64,000 bases of DNA from an uncultured Phocaeicola sp. (GCA_944320845.1 CALUJA010000014.1:1-64000), one strand, 5' to 3'; counted from the first letter of the stretch, positions 9,875 to 18,927 are shown. Notes: generated by a model not told the origin, from the letters alone. Program-made: numbers and translations.

Positions 9875-10900
9875 TCAATCTCTCTTAAAAAGTTTCACAT
9901 TCTTGAAAAGCGGATTTCTCCGATTCAACAACATCACTTCAGCGGCCAGCAGAATCAATGCCAACCATGCCAGCACCTGAAACTGCTCGTCAAACTCCGT
10001 AAATATCTGAGTCTCGACATCGGCCTTCGCCAGTTTCGCAATTTCTGCATTCAATGCTTTTTCCGCCCGGTTCGTATTATCGACACGGACATATATTCCG
10101 TTGCCAGCCTTTGCTATTTCCTGACACATCTGCTCATTCAGGCGAGTCACGATTACATTGCCGTCTTTGTCACGGCGGAACTCATTGGTCTCTCCCGCAG
10201 GTATAGGAGCTCCGTCCGGCGAGCCTACTCCCAAGACGAAAACCCTCACGCCTTTGTCGGCCGCTTCCTTAGCAGCCTCAATAGCTCCCCCTTCATGATT
10301 TTCTCCATCCGTTATCAAAACGATGGCGCGGCCTACTCCTTCATTGGGCGTAAAGCTTCTCATCGCCAAGTTTATCGCAGCCTTTATATCCGTACCCTGC
10401 GTACTAATCAAGGAAGGGGTTATGGTTTCCAGAAACATCTTGGCCGATACATAGTCACTTGTAATGGGCAACTGTGTGAATGCTTCACCGGCAAACACAA
10501 TCATGGCTACTTTATCGTTGTTGAATGTCTCCACCAAACGTGATACCAGCTTCTTGGATTTGTCCAGACGACTGGGTGTTACATCTTGCGCCAACATGGA
10601 ATTCGATATGTCCAATGCTACAACCGTCTCTACTCCCTGACGCTTCACCGTTTCCATCTTTGAGCCAAACTGCGGCCGTGCCAGCATAAAGATAACCATG
10701 ACTAATGCCGCAAACAGTAACCAGAACTTAATGTCCGGACGATATTTCGAAACATCCGGCATCAGCCGGGCTAAAAGTTCCGGGTCGCCATACCGCCTGA
10801 TTCTTTTACGCCTTCTATAATTCGAATACAAGTAAAAGACAACCAGGAAAGGCAGTACAAGGAACAAATATAAATATAAAGGTTCTCCAAATCGAAACAT
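9875..10900 (-). CDS. batB: BatB: membrane-anchored von Willebrand A protein
   Basis: A 341-residue protein with two N-terminal membrane spans (about residues 8-26 and 59-74), a VWA domain with an intact MIDAS metal site (DISNS at 97-101, then TDGENHEGG for the later ligands), and one C-terminal span near 308-328. The VWA domain faces the periplasm in the usual model. It is paired with batA, whose stop lies 11 bp before the batB start. The two paralogs probably form a metal-dependent complex; they resemble CoxE/MoxR-associated VWA chaperone partners. Confidence 0.92.
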   Translation of the reverse strand: MFRFGEPLYLYLFLVLPFLVVFYLYSNYRRRKRIRRYGDPELLARLMPDVSKYRPDIKFWLLFAALVMVIFMLARPQFGSKMETVKRQGVETVVALDISNSMLAQDVTPSRLDKSKKLVSRLVETFNNDKVAMIVFAGEAFTQLPITSDYVSAKMFLETITPSLISTQGTDIKAAINLAMRSFTPNEGVGRAIVLITDGENHEGGAIEAAKEAADKGVRVFVLGVGSPDGAPIPAGETNEFRRDKDGNVIVTRLNEQMCQEIAKAGNGIYVRVDNTNRAEKALNAEIAKLAKADVETQIFTEFDEQFQVLAWLALILLAAEVMLLNRRNPLFKNVKLFKRD

Positions 10901-10911
10901 ATCTTTTCTTT

Positions 10912-11910
10912 TTAAGGTATCTTCTTTAACACAGTATTGCGTAAAATCACCTCCAGCAAAATGCAGACGAATGCTATCAGTGCGTATATCTCATATGCCT
11001 CCTCACGCTTGCTGAACTCTTTCACGTTTAATTTCGTCTTTTCCAACTTGTCAATTTCGCGGTAAACATCCTTCAACTTGGAATTGCTCGTCGCACGAAA
11101 ATAGTTTCCATTCGTTATTCCGGCTATCTGTGACATGGTCTGCTCGTCTATTTCTACCGGAATCTGCACATATTGCACTCCTGCATAAGTCGGCATCGGA
11201 TATGGAGCCGTTCCGTTTGTCCCCACGCCAATCGTATAGACACGGATGCCAAACTGCTTGGCAATCTCGGCAGCCGTCAACGGAGATATATCACCCCGAT
11301 TGTTTACACCGTCGGTCAGAATGATGACAACCTTCGACTTGGCTTTACTGTCTTTCAAACGGCTCACAGCATTCGCAAGTCCCATTCCCAGTGCCGTTCC
11401 ATCCTCAATCATACCCCGCTGAACCATTTCACAGCCCACGCTCTGAAAAAGATTCAGCAAGACATTATGGTCGACAGTCAACGGACATTGCGTAAACGCT
11501 TCGCCTGCAAAAATTGTCAGACCAATGTTATCATTCGGGCGTCCATTGATAAATTCCGCCGCAACCTGCTTGGCAGCTTCTATCCGGTTCGGTTTCAAAT
11601 CTTCTGAGAGCATACTGGTAGAGACATCGACAGCCAACATAATGTCGATTCCCTCTATCTCCGTGTTCTGCCAGTTATCTGTAGTCTGAGGCCGTGCAAG
11701 CACCAAAACAATCATGACAAAGGTGATAACCCGCAAGACAAAAGGGGCGTGCAGCAGCCAGACTCTCCAACTCTGCGGTGTCTTCATATACATCCGGGCA
11801 GTAGAAACCTGCATCGTAGGTTCTATCCTTTTACGCTTCATGATATACCATATTATATAAGGTATAAGAAGCAGCAACAAGAACAGATATTCTATATTCG
11901 CAAAAATCAT
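10912..11910 (-). CDS. batA: BatA: membrane-anchored von Willebrand A protein
   Basis: A 332-residue paralog of BatB: N-terminal spans near 6-23 and 55-72, a VWA domain with MIDAS residues DVSTS at 95-99 and TDGVNNRGD further on, and a C-terminal span (IYALIAFVCILLEVIL). The conserved ARPQ motif follows the second span, as in BatB. It lies 18 bp after the BatD-like gene. VWA proteins encoded next to MoxR ATPases are generally thought to help metal or cofactor insertion or complex assembly; here that is inference from context. Confidence 0.92.
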   Translation of the reverse strand: MIFANIEYLFLLLLLIPYIIWYIMKRKRIEPTMQVSTARMYMKTPQSWRVWLLHAPFVLRVITFVMIVLVLARPQTTDNWQNTEIEGIDIMLAVDVSTSMLSEDLKPNRIEAAKQVAAEFINGRPNDNIGLTIFAGEAFTQCPLTVDHNVLLNLFQSVGCEMVQRGMIEDGTALGMGLANAVSRLKDSKAKSKVVIILTDGVNNRGDISPLTAAEIAKQFGIRVYTIGVGTNGTAPYPMPTYAGVQYVQIPVEIDEQTMSQIAGITNGNYFRATSNSKLKDVYREIDKLEKTKLNVKEFSKREEAYEIYALIAFVCILLEVILRNTVLKKIP

Positions 11911-11928
11911 AATTCAGCTCATTAACAG

Positions 11929-13023
11929 TTAAAAGAAAAGATTAATGACATGACGAATAACCATATAAAGAGCGATTACGGCAGCTACCGCAGTGACAGC
12001 AATGCTGCACAACAGAATGATGCGTCCCCGCTTTGAGCGTTTCTCTTCAACCTTGATTTCCGTCGGTTCCTTTTTCTGGTTCGGATCTTCCTCCCGTTTC
12101 GTCTGATTGATGAAATCCACCGCATTCACCAGATTCATGTCATTTTCATTCATGAGCGGCGCATGCTTGGCAAACTTAACCAAATCGGCCGTCTCAAAAA
12201 GAAGCTTCAAGTCAGCGATTGATTCTTTATTTTTCTCCTGAAGCAAATGCTCTATTATCTCAGAAGAAGTCATTTCCATGGCATTGAAACCGAAACGCTC
12301 CTTTATATAAACACGGATTACATCCGTCAGCTCCGTATAATACTGCTTGGGGTCTTCTCGCCTCCAAGCTTTGTTTGCCTTGATTTCCTCTATCTTTTTC
12401 ATGGCCTCCTGATGGGGAGGAAGCTTGGGAGTTATCTTAATAATCTTGATAATAGGCTTGTTGTCGCGATAACGAACAATGAAAAAGGCCGAAACAGCCC
12501 CCAATACCAGCATCAGCAGGAAAGAAAAGACCAGCGGAGCTATGTCACTCCACACGAGCGGTACGGGCTGTATGCTTTTAGGCCCGAAGAACTGGTCGGG
12601 ATGAAGCGTGTCTACCGGAATGGAATAGACCTTCAGAGCCAAAGCCTGGGAGCGATAGACATTACTGTCGACCCATACCTCAAAGGGAGGCAGATAATAC
12701 AAGGCCGAATCAAAGGAAGTAATGGTATATTCCTGGGTTATCAGCCATCGCTTATCTCCATTCAGCAGCTGAGTGTCCGGCTTTGCGATGTCGAGCACTT
12801 CCACTCCTCGCGTTAGCGTGTCTTTTATGACAGGCAGGCTTAATCTTCCGTCAGCGTCCATGCTGACCGCAAGCCTGACTTTAGCCTGCTCTCCTATCAA
12901 CAGCTGCAAGGAATCGATAGCCGCCTCTACTGTTACCTGAGCCCGCATATTGGCTGCGACAGCAAAGAGCAGTATCATCACGCTTCCCAGCCTCTTCAAC
13001 CTACAGTATAAGGAATGTTTCAT
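11929..13023 (-). CDS. BatD-like two-span membrane protein of the Bat cluster
   Basis: The start at 13023 (MKHSLYCRLKRLG) is chosen because it gives a signal peptide ending near MRAQ and sits 5 bp after the DUF58 gene; a longer frame would overlap that gene by 127 bp. The 364-residue protein has a periplasmic beta-rich part (residues 29-160) resembling a BatD repeat, a span near 161-183, a helical cytoplasmic region (ADLVKFAKHAPLMNENDMN resembles the BatD tail ARYAPGNESEAMD), and a final span near 337-360. The function is unknown; its place between DUF58 and batA argues for membership in the Bat complex. Confidence 0.75.
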   Translation of the reverse strand: MKHSLYCRLKRLGSVMILLFAVAANMRAQVTVEAAIDSLQLLIGEQAKVRLAVSMDADGRLSLPVIKDTLTRGVEVLDIAKPDTQLLNGDKRWLITQEYTITSFDSALYYLPPFEVWVDSNVYRSQALALKVYSIPVDTLHPDQFFGPKSIQPVPLVWSDIAPLVFSFLLMLVLGAVSAFFIVRYRDNKPIIKIIKITPKLPPHQEAMKKIEEIKANKAWRREDPKQYYTELTDVIRVYIKERFGFNAMEMTSSEIIEHLLQEKNKESIADLKLLFETADLVKFAKHAPLMNENDMNLVNAVDFINQTKREEDPNQKKEPTEIKVEEKRSKRGRIILLCSIAVTAVAAVIALYMVIRHVINLFF

Positions 13024-13028
13024 GTCTC

Positions 13029-13898
13029 TTAGTTCCGTTTTGCAAATAAATTCAACAAAGCTTTTACATAATCCTGATCCGTACGTACAGATACCGAATC
13101 CACGTTGCAGTGAGTGAATGTATCGCTCAGTTTTGCCTGACGCTCCTTCCACCACGCACGATGGGCGTTTCGCAAAGCTTTTGATGAAGTGTCAATCCAC
13201 TGTTCATATCCCGTTTCGGCATCGCGTATGCGCATCAGTCCCACATCCGGCAACTCTTCCATCCGCCGGTCATATACCTGAATCGCCACAATGTCATGCT
13301 TTCGGTTGGCTACGGTCAAGGCATTCTTAAAGTCGCGGTCATCAATAAAATCACTCAACATAAATGCCGTACACCGTTTCTTCAGCACATTAGTCAGATA
13401 TTCAATGACGCACTGCAAATCCGTCCGGCTGCTTTGAGGCTGGAAATCCAACAGTTCGCGGATTATATACAGAATATGCTTGCGTCCCTTCTGAGGAGGA
13501 ATAAACTTTTCAATCCGATCCGAGAAAAAGATAACGCCAATCTTATCGTTGTTGGATATGGCAGAAAAGGCCAGTGTCGCTGCAATCTCCGTCACCATAT
13601 CTTTCTTCATCTGTTTTACCGTACCGAAATCCAGGCTGCCCGACACATCGACCAGCAGCATGACGGTAAGCTCTCGTTCTTCCTCAAAAACCTTTACGAA
13701 TGGCTTGTCAAAACGGGCCGTAACATTCCAGTCAATATCGCGCACATCATCGCCATACTGATATTCGCGCACTTCCGAAAAGGCCATTCCCCTCCCCTTA
13801 AAGGCAGAATGATACTGACCGGCAAAAATATTGTTCGAAAGTCCGCGCGTTTTGATTTCAATCTGACGCACGCGCTTCAATAGTTCACTTGTTTCCAT
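13029..13898 (-). CDS. DUF58 / VWA-like protein partner of MoxR
   Basis: The 289-residue cytosolic protein carries the DUF58 signature REYQYGDDVRDIDW (44-57) and a VWA-type strand-loop LLVDVSGSLD with DVSGS at 84-88, so a metal site may be intact. DUF58 proteins nearly always accompany MoxR AAA ATPases and are presumed to be their adaptor or substrate. It lies 81 bp after moxR and 5 bp before the BatD-like gene. No transmembrane segment is visible, unlike some longer DUF58 members. Confidence 0.9.
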   Translation of the reverse strand: METSELLKRVRQIEIKTRGLSNNIFAGQYHSAFKGRGMAFSEVREYQYGDDVRDIDWNVTARFDKPFVKVFEEERELTVMLLVDVSGSLDFGTVKQMKKDMVTEIAATLAFSAISNNDKIGVIFFSDRIEKFIPPQKGRKHILYIIRELLDFQPQSSRTDLQCVIEYLTNVLKKRCTAFMLSDFIDDRDFKNALTVANRKHDIVAIQVYDRRMEELPDVGLMRIRDAETGYEQWIDTSSKALRNAHRAWWKERQAKLSDTFTHCNVDSVSVRTDQDYVKALLNLFAKRN

Positions 13899-13979
13899 TC
13901 TTACAGTATTAATGTTTCACCGGAGACAAGGTTCGCACCGGCAATCCCCCGCCCCCGCATACCAATGGCAAGCCGCCGG

Positions 13980-14975
13980 TTAGGGCACTTCAACCTTATT
14001 GAGAATCTGGCTTACGATTTCGTCTGATGTCACGTTGGTGGCTTCTGCCTCGTAAGTCAGACCGATTCGATGGCGCAATACATCGTGTGAAACAGCACGC
14101 ACATCTTCCGGAATCACATACCCGCGACGCTTGATGAAGGCATAGCTGCGGGCAGCCAGAGCCAAATTGATGGAAGCACGCGGAGAACCGCCAAAGCCAA
14201 TCAGCCCCTTCAGGTCTTTCAGGCCGTATTTTTCCGGATAGCGGGTAGCAAACACAATATCGGCAATATACTGCTCGATTTTCTCATCCAGATAAACCTG
14301 ACGCACAATATTGCGCGCCTCCACGATGTCTTCTCCTTTCAGAATCGGACGAATTTCAATCCGTTCTCCCGATATGTTCTGACGGATTATCTTCTTTTCT
14401 TCCTCTATTTTCGGATAGTCAATAAGCACCTTCAGCATGAAACGGTCTACCTGTGCTTCGGGCAACGGATAGGTTCCTTCCTGCTCAATCGGGTTTTGAG
14501 TGGCCATAACCAAAAAAGGCTCGGGCAGACGATAGGTCTCCTTGCCCAATGTGACCTGACGCTCCTGCATGGCTTCGAGCAAGGCGCTTTGCACCTTCGC
14601 CGGAGCACGGTTAATTTCATCCGCCAACACGAAATTAGCGAAGATAGGCCCTTTGCGGGTAATGAACTGCTCTTCCTTCTGACTGTATATCATTGTTCCG
14701 AGCACATCGGCCGGGAGCAAGTCGGGAGTAAACTGTATGCGACTGTATTTTGAATCAATCAATGAAGCCAAGGTCTTAATGGCCAATGTCTTGGCCAAAC
14801 CGGGAACACCTTCCAGCAACACATGCCCGTCGGACAACAGACCTATCAATAAAGATTCTACAAGATGCTTCTGGCCCACAATCACTTGGTCCATTCCGGT
14901 TATCAGATTGGTAACAAACGCGCTTTGGCGTTCAATACGTTCGTTCAGTTCACGAATGTCAATAGCTTCAGCCAT
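13980..14975 (-). CDS. MoxR-family AAA+ ATPase
   Basis: A 331-residue AAA+ ATPase with Walker A GVPGLAKT (56-63), Walker B region LADEINRA (117-124), the pre-sensor loop ATQNPIEQEGTYPLPEAQ-DRF and a C-terminal lid. MoxR proteins act as chaperones that use ATP to mature protein complexes, together with VWA partners. It is the first gene of a nine-gene minus-strand run ending with the PAP2 phosphatase. The 336-bp region upstream presumably carries the operon promoter. Confidence 0.95.
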   Translation of the reverse strand: MAEAIDIRELNERIERQSAFVTNLITGMDQVIVGQKHLVESLLIGLLSDGHVLLEGVPGLAKTLAIKTLASLIDSKYSRIQFTPDLLPADVLGTMIYSQKEEQFITRKGPIFANFVLADEINRAPAKVQSALLEAMQERQVTLGKETYRLPEPFLVMATQNPIEQEGTYPLPEAQVDRFMLKVLIDYPKIEEEKKIIRQNISGERIEIRPILKGEDIVEARNIVRQVYLDEKIEQYIADIVFATRYPEKYGLKDLKGLIGFGGSPRASINLALAARSYAFIKRRGYVIPEDVRAVSHDVLRHRIGLTYEAEATNVTSDEIVSQILNKVEVP

Positions 14976-15311
14976 AATTCTTATTTTTAATTTTTAAATC
15001 CAACAATTAAGTCATGCACAAAAGAACTGTCCACGCGGCATATACCCCCTTCTTACATGGCCGCCCGGCTTTTTACACCGGCAAAAATAAAATTCCGTCA
15101 TAGAGAAATCTTGTTTTGCCTATGTGAATCCTTCCGGATTATACAGCATAAAAGCTGACTGCAAAGCCCCATAATCCTTTTTTTTAGTGCACCCCAAAAT
15201 TAAAGCATTCGATTAACAGGCACAACAAATTTTTATTAAAAAATATAACCGCCATGAGGTTTTAAGCCTATTTGGGCTAAAGAAATTTAATTTTAGGACA
15301 ATCGTGCGCCC
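14976..15311. other. Long intergenic region upstream of moxR
   Basis: No gene is seen. Two minus-strand -7-like boxes occur: TATTTTTG (15089-15082) and TAATTTTG (15202-15195); the second has TTTG 23 nt further upstream (15229-15226). Either could drive the moxR-bat operon. The left part is C-rich, the right part strongly A/T-rich. A 4-bp stem AGCC/GGCT near 15270 is too weak to call a terminator for the HU-LysM gene. Confidence 0.4.
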
Positions 15312-16289
15312 TTATTTGCGGGGAGAAAGTATGGGGACGCGGATTTTCGTACCGATTGGGATATTGTCCGGATTTCGGATTATGGCTCTGTTGTGCCTTA
15401 CCAGGTAGGGCCACAGGCGTTTGTTGCCATAAAACTTCAAGGCTATTCTGGCAAGACTTTCACCCGGACGGAGCGTATGCACGGCCTGCGTGCCCACTAT
15501 ATCATAGCTGACCGTATCTGCCAGGACTTTCCTCTTGGACGCAGCGGGACTTTGAGCGGGGGTTTCCACCTTCTGATGCTGTGAAAGTGCCGGGATGACC
15601 ACCTGGCCCTGCGCGCTGTCCGGCACCGGAACGGATGCCGCATCTGCTTCATACGAGTCCTTGGCCGCAACGCTGTCCGCCGTCTCTCTTTTAAAAAAAA
15701 CGTCAGCAGAAGGTTCTAAAACAGCCTGCCGCCTTGAGACAAACATCCATGCCAATCCCACTCCGAGCAGCATCCCCACAAGCAATATGCAAAGAACGGC
15801 ATACCACGGCAAACGAGCAGAAGAAGCTTTCGCCGGATGCGGCGAATCTTCCGGCTTCGCAGGAGCAGACACCTGCACAGGCTTTTCTTCTTTTTCGGAT
15901 GCACATTCCGGCCGCTCCGCTTCCTCTGCAGGAACCGTCACTTCCGGCACATCATCAAAACGGACTCCCTCTTTTAAAAGGACTGTTTCAAATTGTGCAA
16001 AGGGTTTGTTGACAGCATCTTTCAAAGATGCATCCGGAGTGAAAACGACCACCCTGCCCTTTTGCACACTTCTTTCATTCCCTTCATCCGTATGTACATG
16101 CGGGCCGATTCCGTCTTCTGTCAGTCGGAATGTTCCTAATCCATTTATCTGCAGACATTTTTCATGGTCAAGCACTTGTCTGACCAAGGTAAAGAAAGTC
16201 TCCACAAATGCGTCAGCCTCTGCCTTGCCCAACACACCCTGCATCATCAGCCGCTCTATCAAGTCCTGACGGTCAAATCTATCATTCAT
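15312..16289 (-). CDS. HU-family domain, membrane span and LysM domain fusion
   Basis: The 325-residue protein has an HU/IHF-like domain at residues 1-100 (INGLGTF at 48-54 and FTPDASLKDAVN at 83-94 match the HU core). An acidic, Ala/Pro-rich linker follows, then one strong membrane span at about 160-184 (LPWYAVLCILLVGMLLGVGLA), a Ser/Ala-rich stretch, and a LysM domain at 271-320 (HTLRPGESLARIALKFYG). With N inside, LysM would reach the periplasm and bind peptidoglycan, while HU stays with DNA. The DNA-binding arm (about 58-78) lacks the usual RNPxTG motif, so DNA binding is not certain. It follows the small HU gene by 5 bp. Confidence 0.85.
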   Translation of the reverse strand: MNDRFDRQDLIERLMMQGVLGKAEADAFVETFFTLVRQVLDHEKCLQINGLGTFRLTEDGIGPHVHTDEGNERSVQKGRVVVFTPDASLKDAVNKPFAQFETVLLKEGVRFDDVPEVTVPAEEAERPECASEKEEKPVQVSAPAKPEDSPHPAKASSARLPWYAVLCILLVGMLLGVGLAWMFVSRRQAVLEPSADVFFKRETADSVAAKDSYEADAASVPVPDSAQGQVVIPALSQHQKVETPAQSPAASKRKVLADTVSYDIVGTQAVHTLRPGESLARIALKFYGNKRLWPYLVRHNRAIIRNPDNIPIGTKIRVPILSPRK

Positions 16290-16294
16290 TTATA

Positions 16295-16570
16295 TTAACT
16301 CCTTGTATTTTCTTCGAATATCCAGTCAGACTTGAAACGCAAACCCAGTTCAGGGGGAACGAGGAAACGCTTTCCCGACGACGGGTCAACCGAAATATAC
16401 TCCGTCTTCTTTTCAATATCAAAAGAACCAATTCCATCCCAAACCACAGTCTTCCCCTCCTGCAATGCCTGTACCATAGAATTAACAAAAGAACCAACCA
16501 ACTGCTCCGCCTCTTTCGGAGTACATCTCAGCCTATAGGACAATTCATTTACAAACTCTTTGTCATTCAT
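16295..16570 (-). CDS. Small HU-family DNA-binding protein
   Basis: A 91-residue member of the HU/IHF family. WDGIGSFDIEKK matches the core beta turn and DPSSGKRFLVPP stands where HU has NPxTGxxxxIPA, so the DNA-clasping arm looks present. The C terminus (FKSDWIFEENTRS) is divergent from the usual LKxxVN helix. It overlaps the end of rimO by 8 bp and is 5 bp upstream of the HU-TM-LysM gene, so the two HU proteins are probably made together and might heterodimerise. Confidence 0.85.
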   Translation of the reverse strand: MNDKEFVNELSYRLRCTPKEAEQLVGSFVNSMVQALQEGKTVVWDGIGSFDIEKKTEYISVDPSSGKRFLVPPELGLRFKSDWIFEENTRS

Positions 16571-17867
16571 CTTTCAATAGGGTTGCGTATAAATCAAAAT
16601 CGGTCGCATCATCTATTCTGACCATGTAAAAACATCCGATATCTAAAGAATCTTCGGTCTTTACCAATACTTCCGGGTCGACTTCCGGCGAATCAAACTC
16701 TGTACGGCCTATGTAATATTCGCCTTCCTTGCGGTCGATGACTACCTTGAATACTTGTCCAATCTTTTGTTGGCTCAAATCGGCCGCAATTTCCTGCTGA
16801 ATGGCCATCAGTTCATCCAATCGCTTCTGCTTCACTTCATAAGGAACATCGTCTTCGTAGTTCTCGGCAGAAAAAGTCCCTTCTTCTTCCGAATAGGCAA
16901 ATGCCCCCATCCGGTCGAAACGGACATCGCGTACAAACTCCTTCAATTCCTCAAAATCCTGCTCGGTTTCCCCCGGGAAACCCACCATCAGCGTAGTACG
17001 CAAATGGATGCCCGGCACTTCCTTGCGAAACCGTTCTACCAGTTCGTATGTCTCTTTCTTGCTGACATGACGGCGCATCCTCTGCAACATATTGTCGCTG
17101 ATATGCTGCAAGGCGATATCCATGTACTTGCAAACATTGTCATGCTCACGCATCACCCGAAACAACTCCTCGGGGAAATGGGCCGGATAAGCATAATGCA
17201 ACCGAATCCACTCTACGCCCGGCACCTGTGCCATCCGGTCTATCAGCTCGGGAAGCATCTGTCTTTTATACAAGTCCACCCCATAATAAGTCAGTTCTTG
17301 CGCTATAATCTGAAATTCCTTTACGCCCTTAAAGACAAGTTGGCGCACTTCCTCCAAGATTTCCTCCATCGGACGCGATGTGTGTCTCCCCGTAATGATA
17401 GGAATGGCACAATAAGCACAATGGCGGTCGCATCCTTCAGAAATCTTCAGGTACGCATAATGGCCGGGAGTTGTCAGATGTCTCTCAGTCGCGTATTCCG
17501 GATAATAAGTTTTCCCCAAATCAGACAATAAATTATTCCAGTCGAATTTCCCGTAAAATTTGTCCACTTGCGGAATCTCTATTTGCAAATCATTCAAATA
17601 ACGTTCTGAAAGGCATCCCATCACATAGAGCTTTTTCAAACGCCCTTCTTCCTTAGCCTGACAGAACTCCAGAATCATGTTTATAGACTCTTCTTTGGCA
17701 TCTCCTATAAATCCACACGTATTGATAACAGCTATTTCACCCTGAGGATTTTCACTGTCATGAGTCACTCTATATCCGTTAGCCTCTAACTGACGCATCA
17801 GTTTCTCTGAATCCACCAGATTTTTCGAGCATCCCAATGTAATGATGTCAATAGTATTCTTTTTCAT
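16563..17867 (-). CDS. rimO: Ribosomal protein S12 methylthiotransferase
   Basis: RimO adds a methylthio group to Asp88 of ribosomal protein S12. The 434-residue protein has the N-terminal MTTase domain with cluster cysteines Cys13, Cys51 and Cys85, a radical-SAM motif with Cys146, Cys150 and Cys153 (GCDRHCAYCAIP), and a C-terminal TRAM domain (about residues 365-434). LGCSKNLVDSE distinguishes RimO from MiaB. Its start overlaps the ftsY stop by 4 bp and its end overlaps the HU gene, so ftsY-rimO-HU-HU/LysM form an operon. Confidence 0.97.
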   Translation of the reverse strand: MKKNTIDIITLGCSKNLVDSEKLMRQLEANGYRVTHDSENPQGEIAVINTCGFIGDAKEESINMILEFCQAKEEGRLKKLYVMGCLSERYLNDLQIEIPQVDKFYGKFDWNNLLSDLGKTYYPEYATERHLTTPGHYAYLKISEGCDRHCAYCAIPIITGRHTSRPMEEILEEVRQLVFKGVKEFQIIAQELTYYGVDLYKRQMLPELIDRMAQVPGVEWIRLHYAYPAHFPEELFRVMREHDNVCKYMDIALQHISDNMLQRMRRHVSKKETYELVERFRKEVPGIHLRTTLMVGFPGETEQDFEELKEFVRDVRFDRMGAFAYSEEEGTFSAENYEDDVPYEVKQKRLDELMAIQQEIAADLSQQKIGQVFKVVIDRKEGEYYIGRTEFDSPEVDPEVLVKTEDSLDIGCFYMVRIDDATDFDLYATLLKDE

Positions 17868-18826
17868 TTATTAGCTGTACCGAATAATGAATCAACGAAC
17901 TCCCGCCGACGGAATATCTGCAAATCTTCCATTCCTTCGCCCAAACCGATATATTTCACCGGAATCTTAAACTGGTCAGATATGCCTATGACGACTCCGC
18001 CTTTAGCAGTTCCGTCCAGTTTCGTAATGGCCATCGCATTAACCTCCGTTGCCAAAGTGAATTGCTTTGCCTGCTCAAAAGCGTTTTGCCCAGTGGAACC
18101 ATCGAGAACCAGGAGCACTTCATGAGGAGCATCCGGAACAACTTTCTGCATGACATTCTTGATTTTTGTCAGCTCATTCATCAAGCCCACCTTGTTATGC
18201 AAACGCCCTGCCGTATCTATAATCACGACATCCGCTCCATTTGCCACCGCCGAATTTAAAGTATCAAAAGCTACAGAAGCCGGGTCTGCCCCCATCTTCT
18301 GCTTAATGACAGGCACACCTACACGCTCTCCCCAAACGACCAACTGCTCTACAGCTGCCGCGCGAAACGTATCGGCAGCACCCAAATAAACCGATTTGCC
18401 ATTTTTTTTGAACTGATAGGCCAATTTCCCGATTGTGGTAGTTTTTCCTACTCCATTCACCCCCACAACCATTATCACATAAGGCTTTGTCCCTTCCGGA
18501 GTTGAAAACTCTTCCGCATCCACTGTATTATTTTCAGTCAACAAAGCAGCAATTTCCTCACGAAGGATATTATTCAGCTCTTGGGTATCGACATACTTGT
18601 CTTTCGCCACACGCTTTTCTATGCGCTTGATTATATTCAAGGTGGTTTCTACCCCTACATCCGAAGTAATCAATACTTCCTCCAAATTATCAAGCACCTC
18701 ATCATCCACCTTCGACTTTCCAGCAACCGCCCGGGCTATCTTACTAAATACACTTTCTTTGGTCTTAGACAGCCCTTTGTCTAAAGTTTCCTTCTTTTCC
18801 TTCGAGAAAAAGCTAAAAAATCCCAT
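17864..18826 (-). CDS. ftsY: Signal recognition particle receptor
   Basis: FtsY is the GTPase that receives SRP-ribosome complexes at the inner membrane. The start at 18826 (MGFFSFFSKEKKETL) is preferred, giving 320 residues; an upstream Met at 18859 adds an unconserved peptide. The protein has the short N domain, GTP-binding motifs GVNGVGKTT, DTAGR and TKLDGTAKGG, and no long acidic A domain. The N-terminal FFSFF patch probably aids membrane contact. A well-spaced promoter lies just upstream. Confidence 0.96.
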   Translation of the reverse strand: MGFFSFFSKEKKETLDKGLSKTKESVFSKIARAVAGKSKVDDEVLDNLEEVLITSDVGVETTLNIIKRIEKRVAKDKYVDTQELNNILREEIAALLTENNTVDAEEFSTPEGTKPYVIMVVGVNGVGKTTTIGKLAYQFKKNGKSVYLGAADTFRAAAVEQLVVWGERVGVPVIKQKMGADPASVAFDTLNSAVANGADVVIIDTAGRLHNKVGLMNELTKIKNVMQKVVPDAPHEVLLVLDGSTGQNAFEQAKQFTLATEVNAMAITKLDGTAKGGVVIGISDQFKIPVKYIGLGEGMEDLQIFRRREFVDSLFGTANK

Positions 18827-18856
18827 ATGATTTATGTTTAATATGTCTTTTAAATA

Positions 18857-18888
18857 CAAAGATATAGGAAATATTGAAGAGATACAAA
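18857..18888 (-). promoter_or_regulatory. Probable ftsY promoter overlapping a terminator
   Basis: On the minus strand, TTTG (18888-18885) and TATCTTTG (18864-18857) are separated by 20 nt, the expected Bacteroides -33/-7 arrangement, ending 30 bp ahead of the ftsY start. The -33 element overlaps the distal end of the terminator of the preceding DUF4295 gene. Confidence 0.6.
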
Positions 18889-18927
18889 AAAAGTTCCCTT
18901 CATCTTGATATGAAAGGAACTTTTTTA
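18886..18927 (-). terminator. Terminator of the rpmB-rpmG-DUF4295 operon
   Basis: AAAAAAGTTCCCTTCAT (about 18887-18903) pairs with ATGAAAGGAACTTTTTT (18910-18926) over 17 positions with one mismatch. Read on the minus strand the stem runs into a long T tract. It starts 27 bp after the DUF4295 stop. Confidence 0.85.
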
